64,000 bases of DNA from Thalassospira sp. MCCC 1A03138 (lineage in GTDB: Bacteria > Pseudomonadota > Alphaproteobacteria > Rhodospirillales > Thalassospiraceae): assembly GCF_002115785.1 (NCBI RefSeq), contig NZ_JFJY01000002.1:124001-188000 (forward strand), read 5' to 3'. A program made the position numbers and the translations under genes. How positions within the stretch are numbered: position 1 is the stretch's first letter; each line of letters begins with the position of its first letter. Below are positions 9,116-17,442 of the stretch, one piece after another. Below the pieces are notes generated by a model. The model saw nothing but the letters and a program-made list of their open reading frames with translations. It had not been told where the DNA came from and did no database searches.

Positions 9116-10693
9116 TTACGAAGCCTTGGCTTCTCCTGCGCCGCCAGTCGCATCGATTACGGCCTGGCGTTGCGAAAGCTGGTGCATCATGTTTTCGGCA
9201 CGGGTGAAACTGCCCGAGGCAGCGCGCGCCGCCCCGCGTGCAGCAGCCTCGTCGAAAGCTTCGTAAGCCTGAGAGAAATTCATCCGTGCATGCGAAATTG
9301 TCTTAAGGTCCTTTTCCGCAGCACCGAGGGAAAACTGCACACTGCCAAGCGCGAACATCGCCCGCCCCCAAAGATAGGGATGATCGCGTCTTGAACAGAC
9401 TTTAAGAGCCGCCTGAAAGACCGGAATAACCTGTTCGGCAACGACACCGATGCTGCCAATCGTGGACTGGGCGACAACAGACTCCGCCAGACCATAGGCA
9501 ATCTGGGCATATAAAACGGTGTGGGCCTTGGCATTCACAAGTCCCAGCGCCCGACGATAATGGCCACTGGCCGTTTCGGCCATTTCGATATCATCAATTT
9601 CCTTGGCATGGATCATCGTGGCTTCGCCAAGTTTGCCAATGGCATTCGCGCGCGAAACCGGCGTGCCCGCCATCAATTCAAACCGGCGTTCCAGAAGCTT
9701 CCAGACGCCAATGGCTGTTGCGCCTGAACGCGCGTTCATATTGCTTACCATCGACCAGTTCAAAAGCGTGCCATACAACGCCATGATCGCCGACCGTTCC
9801 GGATCAATCAGTGACAGATCCGCAACCCCGCGCAACATGTCTTCGGTTTTTCTTATGGTTTCAACGGTTTCCTGCTGAACGATCCGTTCATGTAGAAGAC
9901 CGGTCGGCTTTTTGATCGTTTTGGTGTCTTTTGGCGTTTCCGTGGCCAGGGTCAGGAATTGACGGACAATCGGTTCAATTGCCCGGATGGCGCTGAGGCA
10001 ATAGCTGCGTTCACCCGTTTCGGCCAGCATAACCGCGCCAAAGGCATAAGCGGTTGTCACGCCCTGCCCGACATCGGCAAAGTTTTCGCCGTTATTGATC
10101 CGTTCCTGAAGGTCATCAAGGTGAGACGCAAGGCGTGCCACCTGCAACGCGCGCAGATCACGGCCACGCGCACGCGCCAGTAATTCACATGTCAGAAGGA
10201 TATGAAGGGCCGCTGCCGTATCTTTATGCTGTGGCTGACGGAAGGTGTGAACCAATGGCAGCAGCAATTCATAAAGGGGCGAAACCAGCATATCGTTGCT
10301 GAAATGAACTTCCAGCAATCCGCTTAGCGGATTGGTCTGCCCCCAGAATACCGCCGTGGCATCCTGACGCCGGGCGATATTCAACACACCGGCATGGGCT
10401 TCGCGCACGGCCTGAAAGGCATCGGCAATATCGGTGCTGATTGTGAAATGCCGTCCCAACGACAGTGGCGCAGTATCGGGGATATCCGATAGGGTGCGTT
10501 TCACCCAGTCACCAACCTGATCGGGCAATGGCGTTCCGGATGGATCTTCGGGGACAAAGTGGGCAACGGCATACAGGCATGGTTCGACGCGTTCGTCCGG
10601 TCCGTCGACCGACGCAGAACCGTTTTCAACCGTTTCCCCGGTTGTAAAGATGGACTTGAAAACAAGCCCGACCATAGACCAGAAGCCCGCCAT
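9116..10693 (-). CDS. Unrecognised 525-aa helical-repeat protein
   Basis: I do not recognise this gene. It has a good AAGGGGAT ribosome site before the ATG and the third-base pattern of a real gene. The N-terminus (residues 1-20, FWSMVGLVFKSIF) is amphipathic and may touch the membrane, but it is not a clear signal peptide. A mixed alpha/beta part follows (about 35-130), including ATAVFWGQ and LLEVHF segments that recall the non-catalytic domain found in front of some TPR proteins. From about 140 to 515 the chain is nearly all alpha-helical, with Ala-rich repeat character (YRRALGLV, FSQAYEAFDEAAARGAARAA), consistent with TPR-like repeats and a protein-binding role. It lies between BI-1 and HtpX genes and is transcribed in the same direction as htpX. 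Confidence 0.75.
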   Translation of the reverse strand: MAGFWSMVGLVFKSIFTTGETVENGSASVDGPDERVEPCLYAVAHFVPEDPSGTPLPDQVGDWVKRTLSDIPDTAPLSLGRHFTISTDIADAFQAVREAHAGVLNIARRQDATAVFWGQTNPLSGLLEVHFSNDMLVSPLYELLLPLVHTFRQPQHKDTAAALHILLTCELLARARGRDLRALQVARLASHLDDLQERINNGENFADVGQGVTTAYAFGAVMLAETGERSYCLSAIRAIEPIVRQFLTLATETPKDTKTIKKPTGLLHERIVQQETVETIRKTEDMLRGVADLSLIDPERSAIMALYGTLLNWSMVSNMNARSGATAIGVWKLLERRFELMAGTPVSRANAIGKLGEATMIHAKEIDDIEMAETASGHYRRALGLVNAKAHTVLYAQIAYGLAESVVAQSTIGSIGVVAEQVIPVFQAALKVCSRRDHPYLWGRAMFALGSVQFSLGAAEKDLKTISHARMNFSQAYEAFDEAAARGAARAASGSFTRAENMMHQLSQRQAVIDATGGAGEAKAS

Positions 10694-10886
10694 TTATCCC
10701 CTTCTCAAACATCTGTTGCCATCCGTCCGTTGCCGGAGGTTGACTTAGACGATTGTGATATATTCTCGTGCGGCGGCGGCGGCGTCAATCATACGCCATC
10801 GCATTTCACACCATACCGAAGGATAAAAATAGCGAGGTTTGTATAGGTCGGGGTCGGGAAATCCCCCCAAATTTTAGTAACTTAGA

Positions 10887-11828
10887 TTAATTCCAGGGAC
10901 GACGACGCACCCGGCGGTCCTTTGCCGCCCCGGACCACGGACCGGATTTTGCCGGTGCAGTCGTTGCCGATTGTGGCGCGCCCGCCATTTCACGCAATTT
11001 GGCAATACGGTTGGACATACTCGGATGGGTTGAGAACAGACTGTCCACGCCTTTGCCCGAAAGCGGGTTGGCGATATACATATGCGCGGTCGCCGGATTG
11101 CGTTCGGCATCCATATTGGGAATGGCCCGAACACCCTTGTCGAGTTTGTTCAGCGCCGATGCCAGCCACATCGGATGGCGGCAGATTTCCGCCCCGATCT
11201 TGTCGGCCTCATATTCGCGGGTACGCGAGATTGCCATTTGCACCAGCATCGCGCCAAGCGGTGCCAGAATGGCAACAAGGATCATCCCGACCCCGCCGAG
11301 CGGATTGTTATTGTCATTGCGACCACCGCCGAACATCCCGGCAAACATGGCAAAGTTGGCCAAGGCCGAAATCGCCCCGGCGATGGTGGCGGTGATGGTC
11401 ATGGTCAGGGTATCGCGGTTTTTGATATGAGCCAGTTCATGGGCCATCACACCGGCAATCTCGTTGCGATCAAGCAACTGCATCAGGCCGCTGGTTGCGG
11501 CGACGGCTGCATTTTCGGGATTGCGCCCGGTGGCGAATGCATTGGGCTGGGGATTGTCGATCACATAGACCTTGGGCATCGGCAGCCCGGCATTTTGCGC
11601 CAGTTCGCGCACCATCGATACCAGTTCAGGTGCCGTGCGGTCATCCACCTGTTTTGCGCCACGCATGCGCAGAAGCATGGAATCCGCATTCCAATAGGCA
11701 AACACATTCATCGCCCCGGCAAACAGCAATGCGATGATCATGCCCTGTTGCCCGCCAATCATCATGCCAACCACACCAAACAGCGCAGTCAAACCGGCCA
11801 GCAGCAAACCTGTACGCACATAATTCAT
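10887..11828 (-). CDS. htpX: Membrane zinc metalloprotease HtpX (M48)
   Basis: Inner-membrane protease that cleaves damaged or misassembled membrane proteins on the cytoplasmic side, working in parallel with FtsH. The 313-aa chain has two N-terminal helices (about 4-48), the zinc-binding HELAH motif at residues 130-134, two further helices (about 145-195), and the third ligand in REYEADKIG near residue 205. The [13 protein letters not shown] tail is typical of the family. The ATG at 11828 was chosen because AAGGAAG precedes it at eight bases; a GTG three codons upstream is open. A heat-shock-like promoter is visible at 11864-11891. Confidence 0.96.
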   Translation of the reverse strand: MNYVRTGLLLAGLTALFGVVGMMIGGQQGMIIALLFAGAMNVFAYWNADSMLLRMRGAKQVDDRTAPELVSMVRELAQNAGLPMPKVYVIDNPQPNAFATGRNPENAAVAATSGLMQLLDRNEIAGVMAHELAHIKNRDTLTMTITATIAGAISALANFAMFAGMFGGGRNDNNNPLGGVGMILVAILAPLGAMLVQMAISRTREYEADKIGAEICRHPMWLASALNKLDKGVRAIPNMDAERNPATAHMYIANPLSGKGVDSLFSTHPSMSNRIAKLREMAGAPQSATTAPAKSGPWSGAAKDRRVRRRPWN

Positions 11829-11863
11829 GGTCGACACTTCCTTTGACGAATACTCCGGCCAGA

Positions 11864-11891
11864 AGATAGGGAGAAGTTACGCCAAGGCAAG
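11864..11891 (-). promoter_or_regulatory. Putative RpoH (sigma-32) promoter of htpX
   Basis: On the minus strand CTTGCC (11891-11886) and CCCTATCT (11871-11864) are separated by 14 bases. This resembles the alphaproteobacterial heat-shock promoter pattern (CTTG ... CCYTATNT). It lies about 35 bases upstream of the htpX ATG. htpX is a known heat-shock gene in E. coli. Confidence 0.5.
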
Positions 11892-11936
11892 CACGACCGG
11901 AATTCGATGAGATCAACGTCACAGGAAAGAAAAGAA

Positions 11937-11981
11937 AACAGCCGGACCACGGGGTCGGGGGAACTTTATGGTCCGGCTGTT
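11937..11981 (-). terminator. Terminator of the RND pump operon
   Basis: A perfect 13-bp stem, AACAGCCGGACCA (11937-11949) with TGGTCCGGCTGTT (11969-11981), is followed on the minus strand by TTTTCTTTTC. It lies just past the stop of the RND permease. Confidence 0.82.
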
Positions 11982-12008
11982 ATGCAACGGTTTTCGTTAC
12001 TCTGCGGG

Positions 12009-15000
12009 CTACTGCGCGTCAGCCCCATCAAGTGAACGAACCTCGTTGCGTCGGCCCATCTTGCGCACCAGCACGTAGAACACCGGTGTCAGGATCAGAC
12101 CGAAGATGGTCACACCCAGCATCCCCGAGAAGACGGCGATGCCGATGGCCTGGCGCATTTCGGAACCCGCACCGCTTGAAATCACCAGCGGGACAACGCC
12201 CATGATGAAAGCAAGCGACGTCATCAGGATCGGCCGCAGGCGCAGGCGGCTGGCTTCGATTGCCGCCTGAACGGTTGTCCGGCCCTGATGTTCAAGTTCG
12301 CGGGCGAACTCGACAATCAGGATGGCGTTCTTTGATGCCAGTCCGGCCAGAACGAACAGACTGATCTGGGTGAAGATGTTGTTGTCACCCCCAAACAGAT
12401 AGACACCAAAGGCAGCCGAAAGCGTACTCATCGGGACGATCAGGATGACCGCCAGCGGCAAGGTCAGGCTTTCGTACTGGGCCGCCAGAACAAGGAAGAC
12501 CAGCAGAATACAGATCGGGAAGATGAAGATTGCCGTGTTACCCGCCAGAATCTGCTGATAGGTCAGGTCGGTCCATTCATAGGACATTCCCGGCGGCAAT
12601 GTTTCTTCCAGGATTTTGATAATCGCGGCCTCGGCCTCGCCACTGGAGTAACCCGGTGCGGCGTTGCCGTTCAGATCAGCCGAACGGAAGGCGTTGTAAC
12701 GCATGGCGGTATCTGGACCGAATGTTTCCGATACGGAAAGAACACTGCCAAGCGGCACCATATCCCCATCCGCGTTGCGTGTTTGCAGACGCAGGATGTC
12801 TTCGGGGCTTGAGCGATAGGGTTTGTCCGCCTGTGCGATCACCTGATAGGTGCGGCCGAACTGGTTGAAGTCGTTGACATACATGGAGCCCAGATAGATC
12901 TGCATGGTCCGGAAGATTTCATCGACCGGAATGCCAAGCTGCTGGACCTTTGTACGGTCAAGATTGGCCTGCAATTGCGGGACATTGATATTGTAGCTTG
13001 AAAACACACCAGTCAGTTCAGGTGCGGCCCATGCCTTGGCCAGTACCTGTTTCATGGCGTCGTCAAGCGCACGATATCCCTGGTCGCTGCGATCCTGCAC
13101 CTGCAGTTTGAAACCGCCCACCGTGCCAAGACCCTGAACCGGGGGTGGCGGGAAGATGGCAACAAAGGCCTCGTCAAGGGCAGCATATTTCTGTTGCAGC
13201 TTTCCGGCAATCGCCAGCCCCGACAGATCATCGGATTTGCGTTCGGCAAAGTCGGTCAGCGCCACGAAGACAATGCCGGCACTTGAGCTATTCACAAAGC
13301 CGTTGATCGACAAGCCGGGGAAGGCCACGGCACTTTCAACACCGGGTTCCGCCAATGCGATTTCAGACATTTCGCGAATGACTTCTTCGGTGCGGTCCAG
13401 TGTCGCGCCCTGCGGCAATTGTGCAAAGCTGACCAGATACTGCTTGTCCTGCAACGGAATGAAGCCGGACGGCAAAATCTGGAAACCCTGCCAGGTCAGA
13501 ACCAGCAATCCGGCATAAACCGCCATCATGATGGTTTTCATCCCCAGCAGCCGTTTGACACCCCCGCCATACAGTTCCGTACTGCGATTGAAGAACCGGT
13601 TGAACCAGCGGAAGAACCAGCCAAAGACAAAGTCCATGGCACGGGTCAGCCAGTCTTTCGGTGCGTCATGAGGTTTCAGCAGCAGTGCCGACAGAGCCGG
13701 GCTGAGCGTCAGGGAGTTGATGGTTGAAATGATCGTTGCGATGGCGATTGTCAGGGCGAACTGCTGATAGAACTGACCGGTCAGACCACTGATGAAGGCA
13801 ATCGGAACGAAGACGCCGGTGATCACGAGCGAGGTCGCAATGATCGGCCCGGTCACTTCGCGCATCGCGGCCACGGTTGCATCGCGCGGTGACAGACCAC
13901 GTTCGATATTACGTTCGACGTTTTCGACCACCACAATGGCATCATCGACCACGATCCCGATGGCGAGGATCAGACCGAACAACGACAGTACGTTGATCGA
14001 GAACCCCAGCAACAGCATCAGGGCAAATGTCCCGATAATCGACACCGGCACAGCCAGCAGCGGAATGATCGAGGCACGCCATGTCTGCAGGAAGATTGTC
14101 ACCACCACAACAACGAGGGCGACGGCTTCGAGCAGGGTTTTGATCACCGACTTGATCGAGCTTCGAACAAAGACGGTCGGATCGTAAACGATGCTGTATT
14201 CAAGACCTTCGGGGAAGTTTTCCTTAAGCTCCGCCATGGTTGCGCGAACGTTGCTTGAAATTTCAAGCGCGTTGGAACCCGGCGATGCAAAGATCGGAAG
14301 GGCGACGGCCGATTTGTTATCAAGCAGGGAACGCAGCGCATATTGCTGGGCTTCCAGCTCCACGCGGGCGACATCGCCAAGACGGGTTACAGTGCCGTCT
14401 TCGTCACGATTGATGATGATTTCGGCAAATTCCTCGGGCGTTTCGAGGCGCCCGTGAACATTGATCGGCAACTGGAACTGCACACCGGTGTCATACGGTG
14501 CGCCGCCAATCGTACCCGCCGCGACCTGCACGTTCTGGCTTTGAATGGCCGAAACAACATCGCCCGCGGTCAGGCCGCGTTCGGCAACCTTGTCCGGGTT
14601 AAGCCAGATGCGCATGGCGTAGTCACCCGACCCGAACAGACCGACCTGCCCGACGCCCTTGATGCGCGCCAGCTGATCCTTGACATTCAGGGTCGCGTAG
14701 TTGCGCAGATAAAGCATGTCATAGCGGTCATTTGGCGAGAGCAGATGCACCACCATCGTCAGATCCGGGGACTGCTTTGACACCGTCACGCCAAGCTGAC
14801 GGACGATATCGGGCAAACGCGGTTCGGCCTGCGATACCCTGTTCTGGACTTTTTGCTGTGCCAGATCGGGATCGGTTCCGATTTCAAAGGTCACGGTCAG
14901 GCTGAGACGGCCATCGGTCGTTGCCAGCGAGTTGACATACAGCATCCCCTCGACCCCGTTGATCTGTTCTTCAAGCGGGGAGGCGACGGTTTGCGCAATT

Positions 15001-15176
15001 TCAGCCGGGTTTGCACCGGGGAATTGCGCTTCGACCACGACGGTCGGCGGCACGACTTCCGGATATTCGGAAATCGGCAAATTCAGCATGGCAATTAAAC
15101 CTGATAACAATATCAGGACGGATAGAACGCCAGCGAAAATCGGGCGATCCACAAAGAATCTGGATATATTCTGCAT
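12009..15176 (-). CDS. RND efflux pump inner-membrane permease, MexF-like (HAE1)
   Basis: Proton-driven trimeric exporter for drugs or other hydrophobic compounds. The 1055-aa length and the opening (SRFFVDRPIFAGVLS, then LPISEYPEVVPPTVVV) match the MexF/AcrB class, and the region around NDRYDMLYLRNYA is closer to MexF than AcrB. Twelve helices in two repeats are readable, with two large periplasmic loops. Helix 4 carries the proton-relay pair in GIVVDDAIVVVENVERN, and the second repeat has LVLAAQYESLTLPLAV and GLASKNAILIVEFA. It follows the adaptor gene by 38 bases and ends at a clear terminator, so it is the last gene of the tetR-adaptor-permease unit. No outer-membrane channel gene is adjacent. 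Confidence 0.95.
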   Translation of the reverse strand: MQNISRFFVDRPIFAGVLSVLILLSGLIAMLNLPISEYPEVVPPTVVVEAQFPGANPAEIAQTVASPLEEQINGVEGMLYVNSLATTDGRLSLTVTFEIGTDPDLAQQKVQNRVSQAEPRLPDIVRQLGVTVSKQSPDLTMVVHLLSPNDRYDMLYLRNYATLNVKDQLARIKGVGQVGLFGSGDYAMRIWLNPDKVAERGLTAGDVVSAIQSQNVQVAAGTIGGAPYDTGVQFQLPINVHGRLETPEEFAEIIINRDEDGTVTRLGDVARVELEAQQYALRSLLDNKSAVALPIFASPGSNALEISSNVRATMAELKENFPEGLEYSIVYDPTVFVRSSIKSVIKTLLEAVALVVVVVTIFLQTWRASIIPLLAVPVSIIGTFALMLLLGFSINVLSLFGLILAIGIVVDDAIVVVENVERNIERGLSPRDATVAAMREVTGPIIATSLVITGVFVPIAFISGLTGQFYQQFALTIAIATIISTINSLTLSPALSALLLKPHDAPKDWLTRAMDFVFGWFFRWFNRFFNRSTELYGGGVKRLLGMKTIMMAVYAGLLVLTWQGFQILPSGFIPLQDKQYLVSFAQLPQGATLDRTEEVIREMSEIALAEPGVESAVAFPGLSINGFVNSSSAGIVFVALTDFAERKSDDLSGLAIAGKLQQKYAALDEAFVAIFPPPPVQGLGTVGGFKLQVQDRSDQGYRALDDAMKQVLAKAWAAPELTGVFSSYNINVPQLQANLDRTKVQQLGIPVDEIFRTMQIYLGSMYVNDFNQFGRTYQVIAQADKPYRSSPEDILRLQTRNADGDMVPLGSVLSVSETFGPDTAMRYNAFRSADLNGNAAPGYSSGEAEAAIIKILEETLPPGMSYEWTDLTYQQILAGNTAIFIFPICILLVFLVLAAQYESLTLPLAVILIVPMSTLSAAFGVYLFGGDNNIFTQISLFVLAGLASKNAILIVEFARELEHQGRTTVQAAIEASRLRLRPILMTSLAFIMGVVPLVISSGAGSEMRQAIGIAVFSGMLGVTIFGLILTPVFYVLVRKMGRRNEVRSLDGADAQ

Positions 15177-15214
15177 AACGGTCAGCCTAGTCTTTGCGCG
15201 CAGTCAAGCATCCG

Positions 15215-16381
15215 TCAGGATGCCGAGGCCTGCAGAATTTCAGGAGCAACAGGCATACCGGGTCGAACTTTCATGATCCCGTTCACAATCACCATGTCAC
15301 CGGGTTCAAGCCCGGATGTCACGATGCGGCGCCCGTCAACTTCGGAACCCAACGTCACCTGACGATAGGCAACCGTGTTATCCGACTGGACCACGTAAAC
15401 GAATTTACGGTCCTGATCGGTGCTGATTGCTTCTGGTGAAATCAGGATGACATCCTGTTCGGCCGAGGTGCCGAGTTGCAGGCTGGCGAAGCTTCCGGGC
15501 AGTAAGGCGCCGTTGCTGTTTTCAAACAGGGCACGGGTGCGGATGGTACCAGTGCGGGTATCAATCCGGTTATCAAAGCTGTGAACGAAGCCTGAAATGG
15601 TTTCGCCACCGGCGACAGTCAGGCGAACCGGGATTTGCTGTGCTGCACCGCCGACCTTGTTGGCGTCATAGATGCTGGCGAAATAGGTTTGTTCGTCCAG
15701 ATCGAAATCGGCATAGATTTTACCGGTCGAGACAATCGTGGTCAGTACCGGTGCGTTCGGCCCGGCATTCACCTGATTGCCAACGGTCAGTTCGACCCGG
15801 CTGACACGGCCATCAATCGGTGCCTTGACGAAGGCATGGTCAAATTCGATTTCGGCAAGTTCGAGCTGGGCAAGCGCACGGTTAACCTGACTTTGCGCAA
15901 CCTGTTCGGCGCTGACGCGTTCATCAAAGACACGTTTGGAAACGGTGCCATTGGCCACCAGTTTTTCAGCGCGTGCCTTCTCCTTGGCGGCAAGCGACAG
16001 GGTCTGGCGGGCAGCGGCCAGTTCGGCCTTGGCTTCGTCAACGGCGGCCTTGTATGTGCGGGGATCGATGACTGCCAGAATATCGCCTTCCTTGACGATC
16101 TGGCCGTCTTCGAAGCGGATATCGACAATCGCACCACTGACCTGCGGGCGAAGCTGGACTTCCTCGACCGCACTCAGCCGGCCGGAGAAATTGTTCCAAA
16201 GCCTGACGGACTGGCTGTGCACGTCCTGGACAGTGACGGGGGTGATTTGCGGTGCAGCCTGTGCGACGGCTTCGTCGGCATCGGCGGTGCCTATGGTGCT
16301 CAGCCCGTAACCACCGGCAGCAATCGCAACGATTGCAGCTGTGGCAGGCAGCAACATTCTAAGTTTGGATCGTGATTGCAT
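15215..16381 (-). CDS. RND efflux periplasmic adaptor (membrane fusion protein), MexE-like
   Basis: Links the RND permease to an outer-membrane channel. The 388-aa chain starts with a hydrophobic anchor or signal segment (about 12-32). It then shows the lipoyl-type half motif (VRLWNNFSGRLSAVEEVQLRPQ), a coiled-coil hairpin (about residues 100-165, rich in AKAELAAARQTL-like heptads), the second lipoyl half, a beta-barrel and a membrane-proximal domain (VIVNGIMKVRPGMPV). There is no lipobox Cys. The ATG at 16381 follows GGAAAG, while a TTG five codons upstream is less likely. An operator-like palindrome lies 58 bases upstream, between this gene and tetR. Confidence 0.94.
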   Translation of the reverse strand: MQSRSKLRMLLPATAAIVAIAAGGYGLSTIGTADADEAVAQAAPQITPVTVQDVHSQSVRLWNNFSGRLSAVEEVQLRPQVSGAIVDIRFEDGQIVKEGDILAVIDPRTYKAAVDEAKAELAAARQTLSLAAKEKARAEKLVANGTVSKRVFDERVSAEQVAQSQVNRALAQLELAEIEFDHAFVKAPIDGRVSRVELTVGNQVNAGPNAPVLTTIVSTGKIYADFDLDEQTYFASIYDANKVGGAAQQIPVRLTVAGGETISGFVHSFDNRIDTRTGTIRTRALFENSNGALLPGSFASLQLGTSAEQDVILISPEAISTDQDRKFVYVVQSDNTVAYRQVTLGSEVDGRRIVTSGLEPGDMVIVNGIMKVRPGMPVAPEILQASAS

Positions 16382-16438
16382 CTTTCCATTTCCCAATAGC
16401 GTGACCCGCGCATTCGCGGACAGAATAGCGGGAAGATG

Positions 16439-16453
16439 CGTACCGATCGGTTT
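16439..16453. promoter_or_regulatory. TetR-type operator box upstream of the RND adaptor
   Basis: CGTACCGATCGGTTT contains the perfect 10-bp palindrome ACCGATCGGT. It matches 12 of 15 positions with the box upstream of the tetR gene. Its position, between the tetR stop and the adaptor start, suits repression of the pump genes. Confidence 0.6.
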
Positions 16454-16504
16454 GTTAGCAAGGGCAAAATGAAAAAAATTTACAGAAATTCTAAATTCTG
16501 CAAA

Positions 16505-17158
16505 TTATTCGGCAGCCGACAGAGAGGTATTATCTGTCTCTACCTTCCTGTATTCACAGCGTAAATCAAGGATTCGGCAGATGCCAACACGCAGATCAGA
16601 CCGAACAGTATCAGCACAGTTAAAAACTTTGCCGTAAGTCAGTAAACCGTGCACATACTGGAAAACAAGCCGCGCGAGAGTCGTAACGTCGGCATCGCCC
16701 GAAAGCATGCCTTCGCCTTTAAGGCCGCGAATCATCGAGGCAAGATACTTGATCTGTTCCTCGGCCAGTTCGCGTGAACAGTCCTGAATTTCGATGTCTT
16801 CGGGGCCGACCTGGCCACCGGCAGTAAAGATGGGACAGACACAGACTTCTGTATCACCCGGTGCACCCTGCTTTTTCTGCTTGTTCATGATCAGGTCGAT
16901 ATAGCGGTTCAGCTGATCAAGCGGGGCGATTTCAGGGGAAAAGATGGCCCTGAGTTCGTCCTTGCCCTTGTCCCAGTGATGGCGGGCAGAGGCGGCAAAC
17001 AGGGCGGCCTTGCTATCAAAGTGATGATAGAATGCGCCCTTGGTGACCCCTGCATGCTTGCAGACATCACTGACACCAATATCGTGATAGCTGCTGGTCC
17101 ATAGCAATTGTATTGCGGTCTCCAGCAATTTTGTCCGGGTCTCGGCAGCGTTCCTCAT
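16505..17158 (-). CDS. TetR/AcrR-family repressor of the adjacent RND pump
   Basis: Probable ligand-responsive repressor of the adaptor and permease genes downstream. The 217-aa chain has the N-terminal helix-turn-helix: TRTKLLETAIQLLW, then DIGVSDVCKHAGVTKGAFYHHFDSK (about residues 20-50), the signature of the family. The C-terminal ligand domain has several Cys residues (CVCPIF, NCAD, CRIL, RCEY), unusual enough to leave a thiol or metal signal open. The ATG at 17158 was chosen; an in-frame TTG 11 codons upstream overlaps the promoter area. A palindromic box 38 bases upstream and a matching box before the pump genes suggest autoregulation and pump control. Confidence 0.9.
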   Translation of the reverse strand: MRNAAETRTKLLETAIQLLWTSSYHDIGVSDVCKHAGVTKGAFYHHFDSKAALFAASARHHWDKGKDELRAIFSPEIAPLDQLNRYIDLIMNKQKKQGAPGDTEVCVCPIFTAGGQVGPEDIEIQDCSRELAEEQIKYLASMIRGLKGEGMLSGDADVTTLARLVFQYVHGLLTYGKVFNCADTVRSDLRVGICRILDLRCEYRKVETDNTSLSAAE

Positions 17159-17195
17159 TTTCACACCATTTTTCTCTTTTTCTGTATTCAATATA

Positions 17196-17210
17196 CGTAC
17201 CGGTTGGTAT
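17196..17210. promoter_or_regulatory. TetR-type operator box upstream of tetR
   Basis: CGTACCGGTTGGTAT carries the imperfect palindrome ACC....GGT and matches the second box near the adaptor gene at 12 of 15 positions. It overlaps the expected promoter of the repressor gene. Confidence 0.55.
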
Positions 17211-17392
17211 TTTTCAAGGCATCCCCTGACTTCATTTGGTTTTCATCATATAAAAACGGCAGGAGAATGGCAGTAAATTAAATCGATTCAATCACTTCGT
17301 GGTCAGCACCCGCTTTAAAAAAGTTGCCAACCAACTGGCATCCGGGTGCTCCTGACATTTCGGGAGATATCCACACCCCGGCGAAGTCAAAA

Positions 17393-17420
17393 AAAGAGGG
17401 CACCGAAGCGCCCCCTTTTT
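17393..17420 (-). terminator. Terminator of the NAD-GDH gene
   Basis: AAAAGAGGGC pairs with GCCCCCTTTT with one mismatch. On the minus strand it ends in a T run, 23 bases past the gdh stop. Confidence 0.7.
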
Positions 17421-17442
17421 GCGAAAATCCGTGCCGGGCCGA

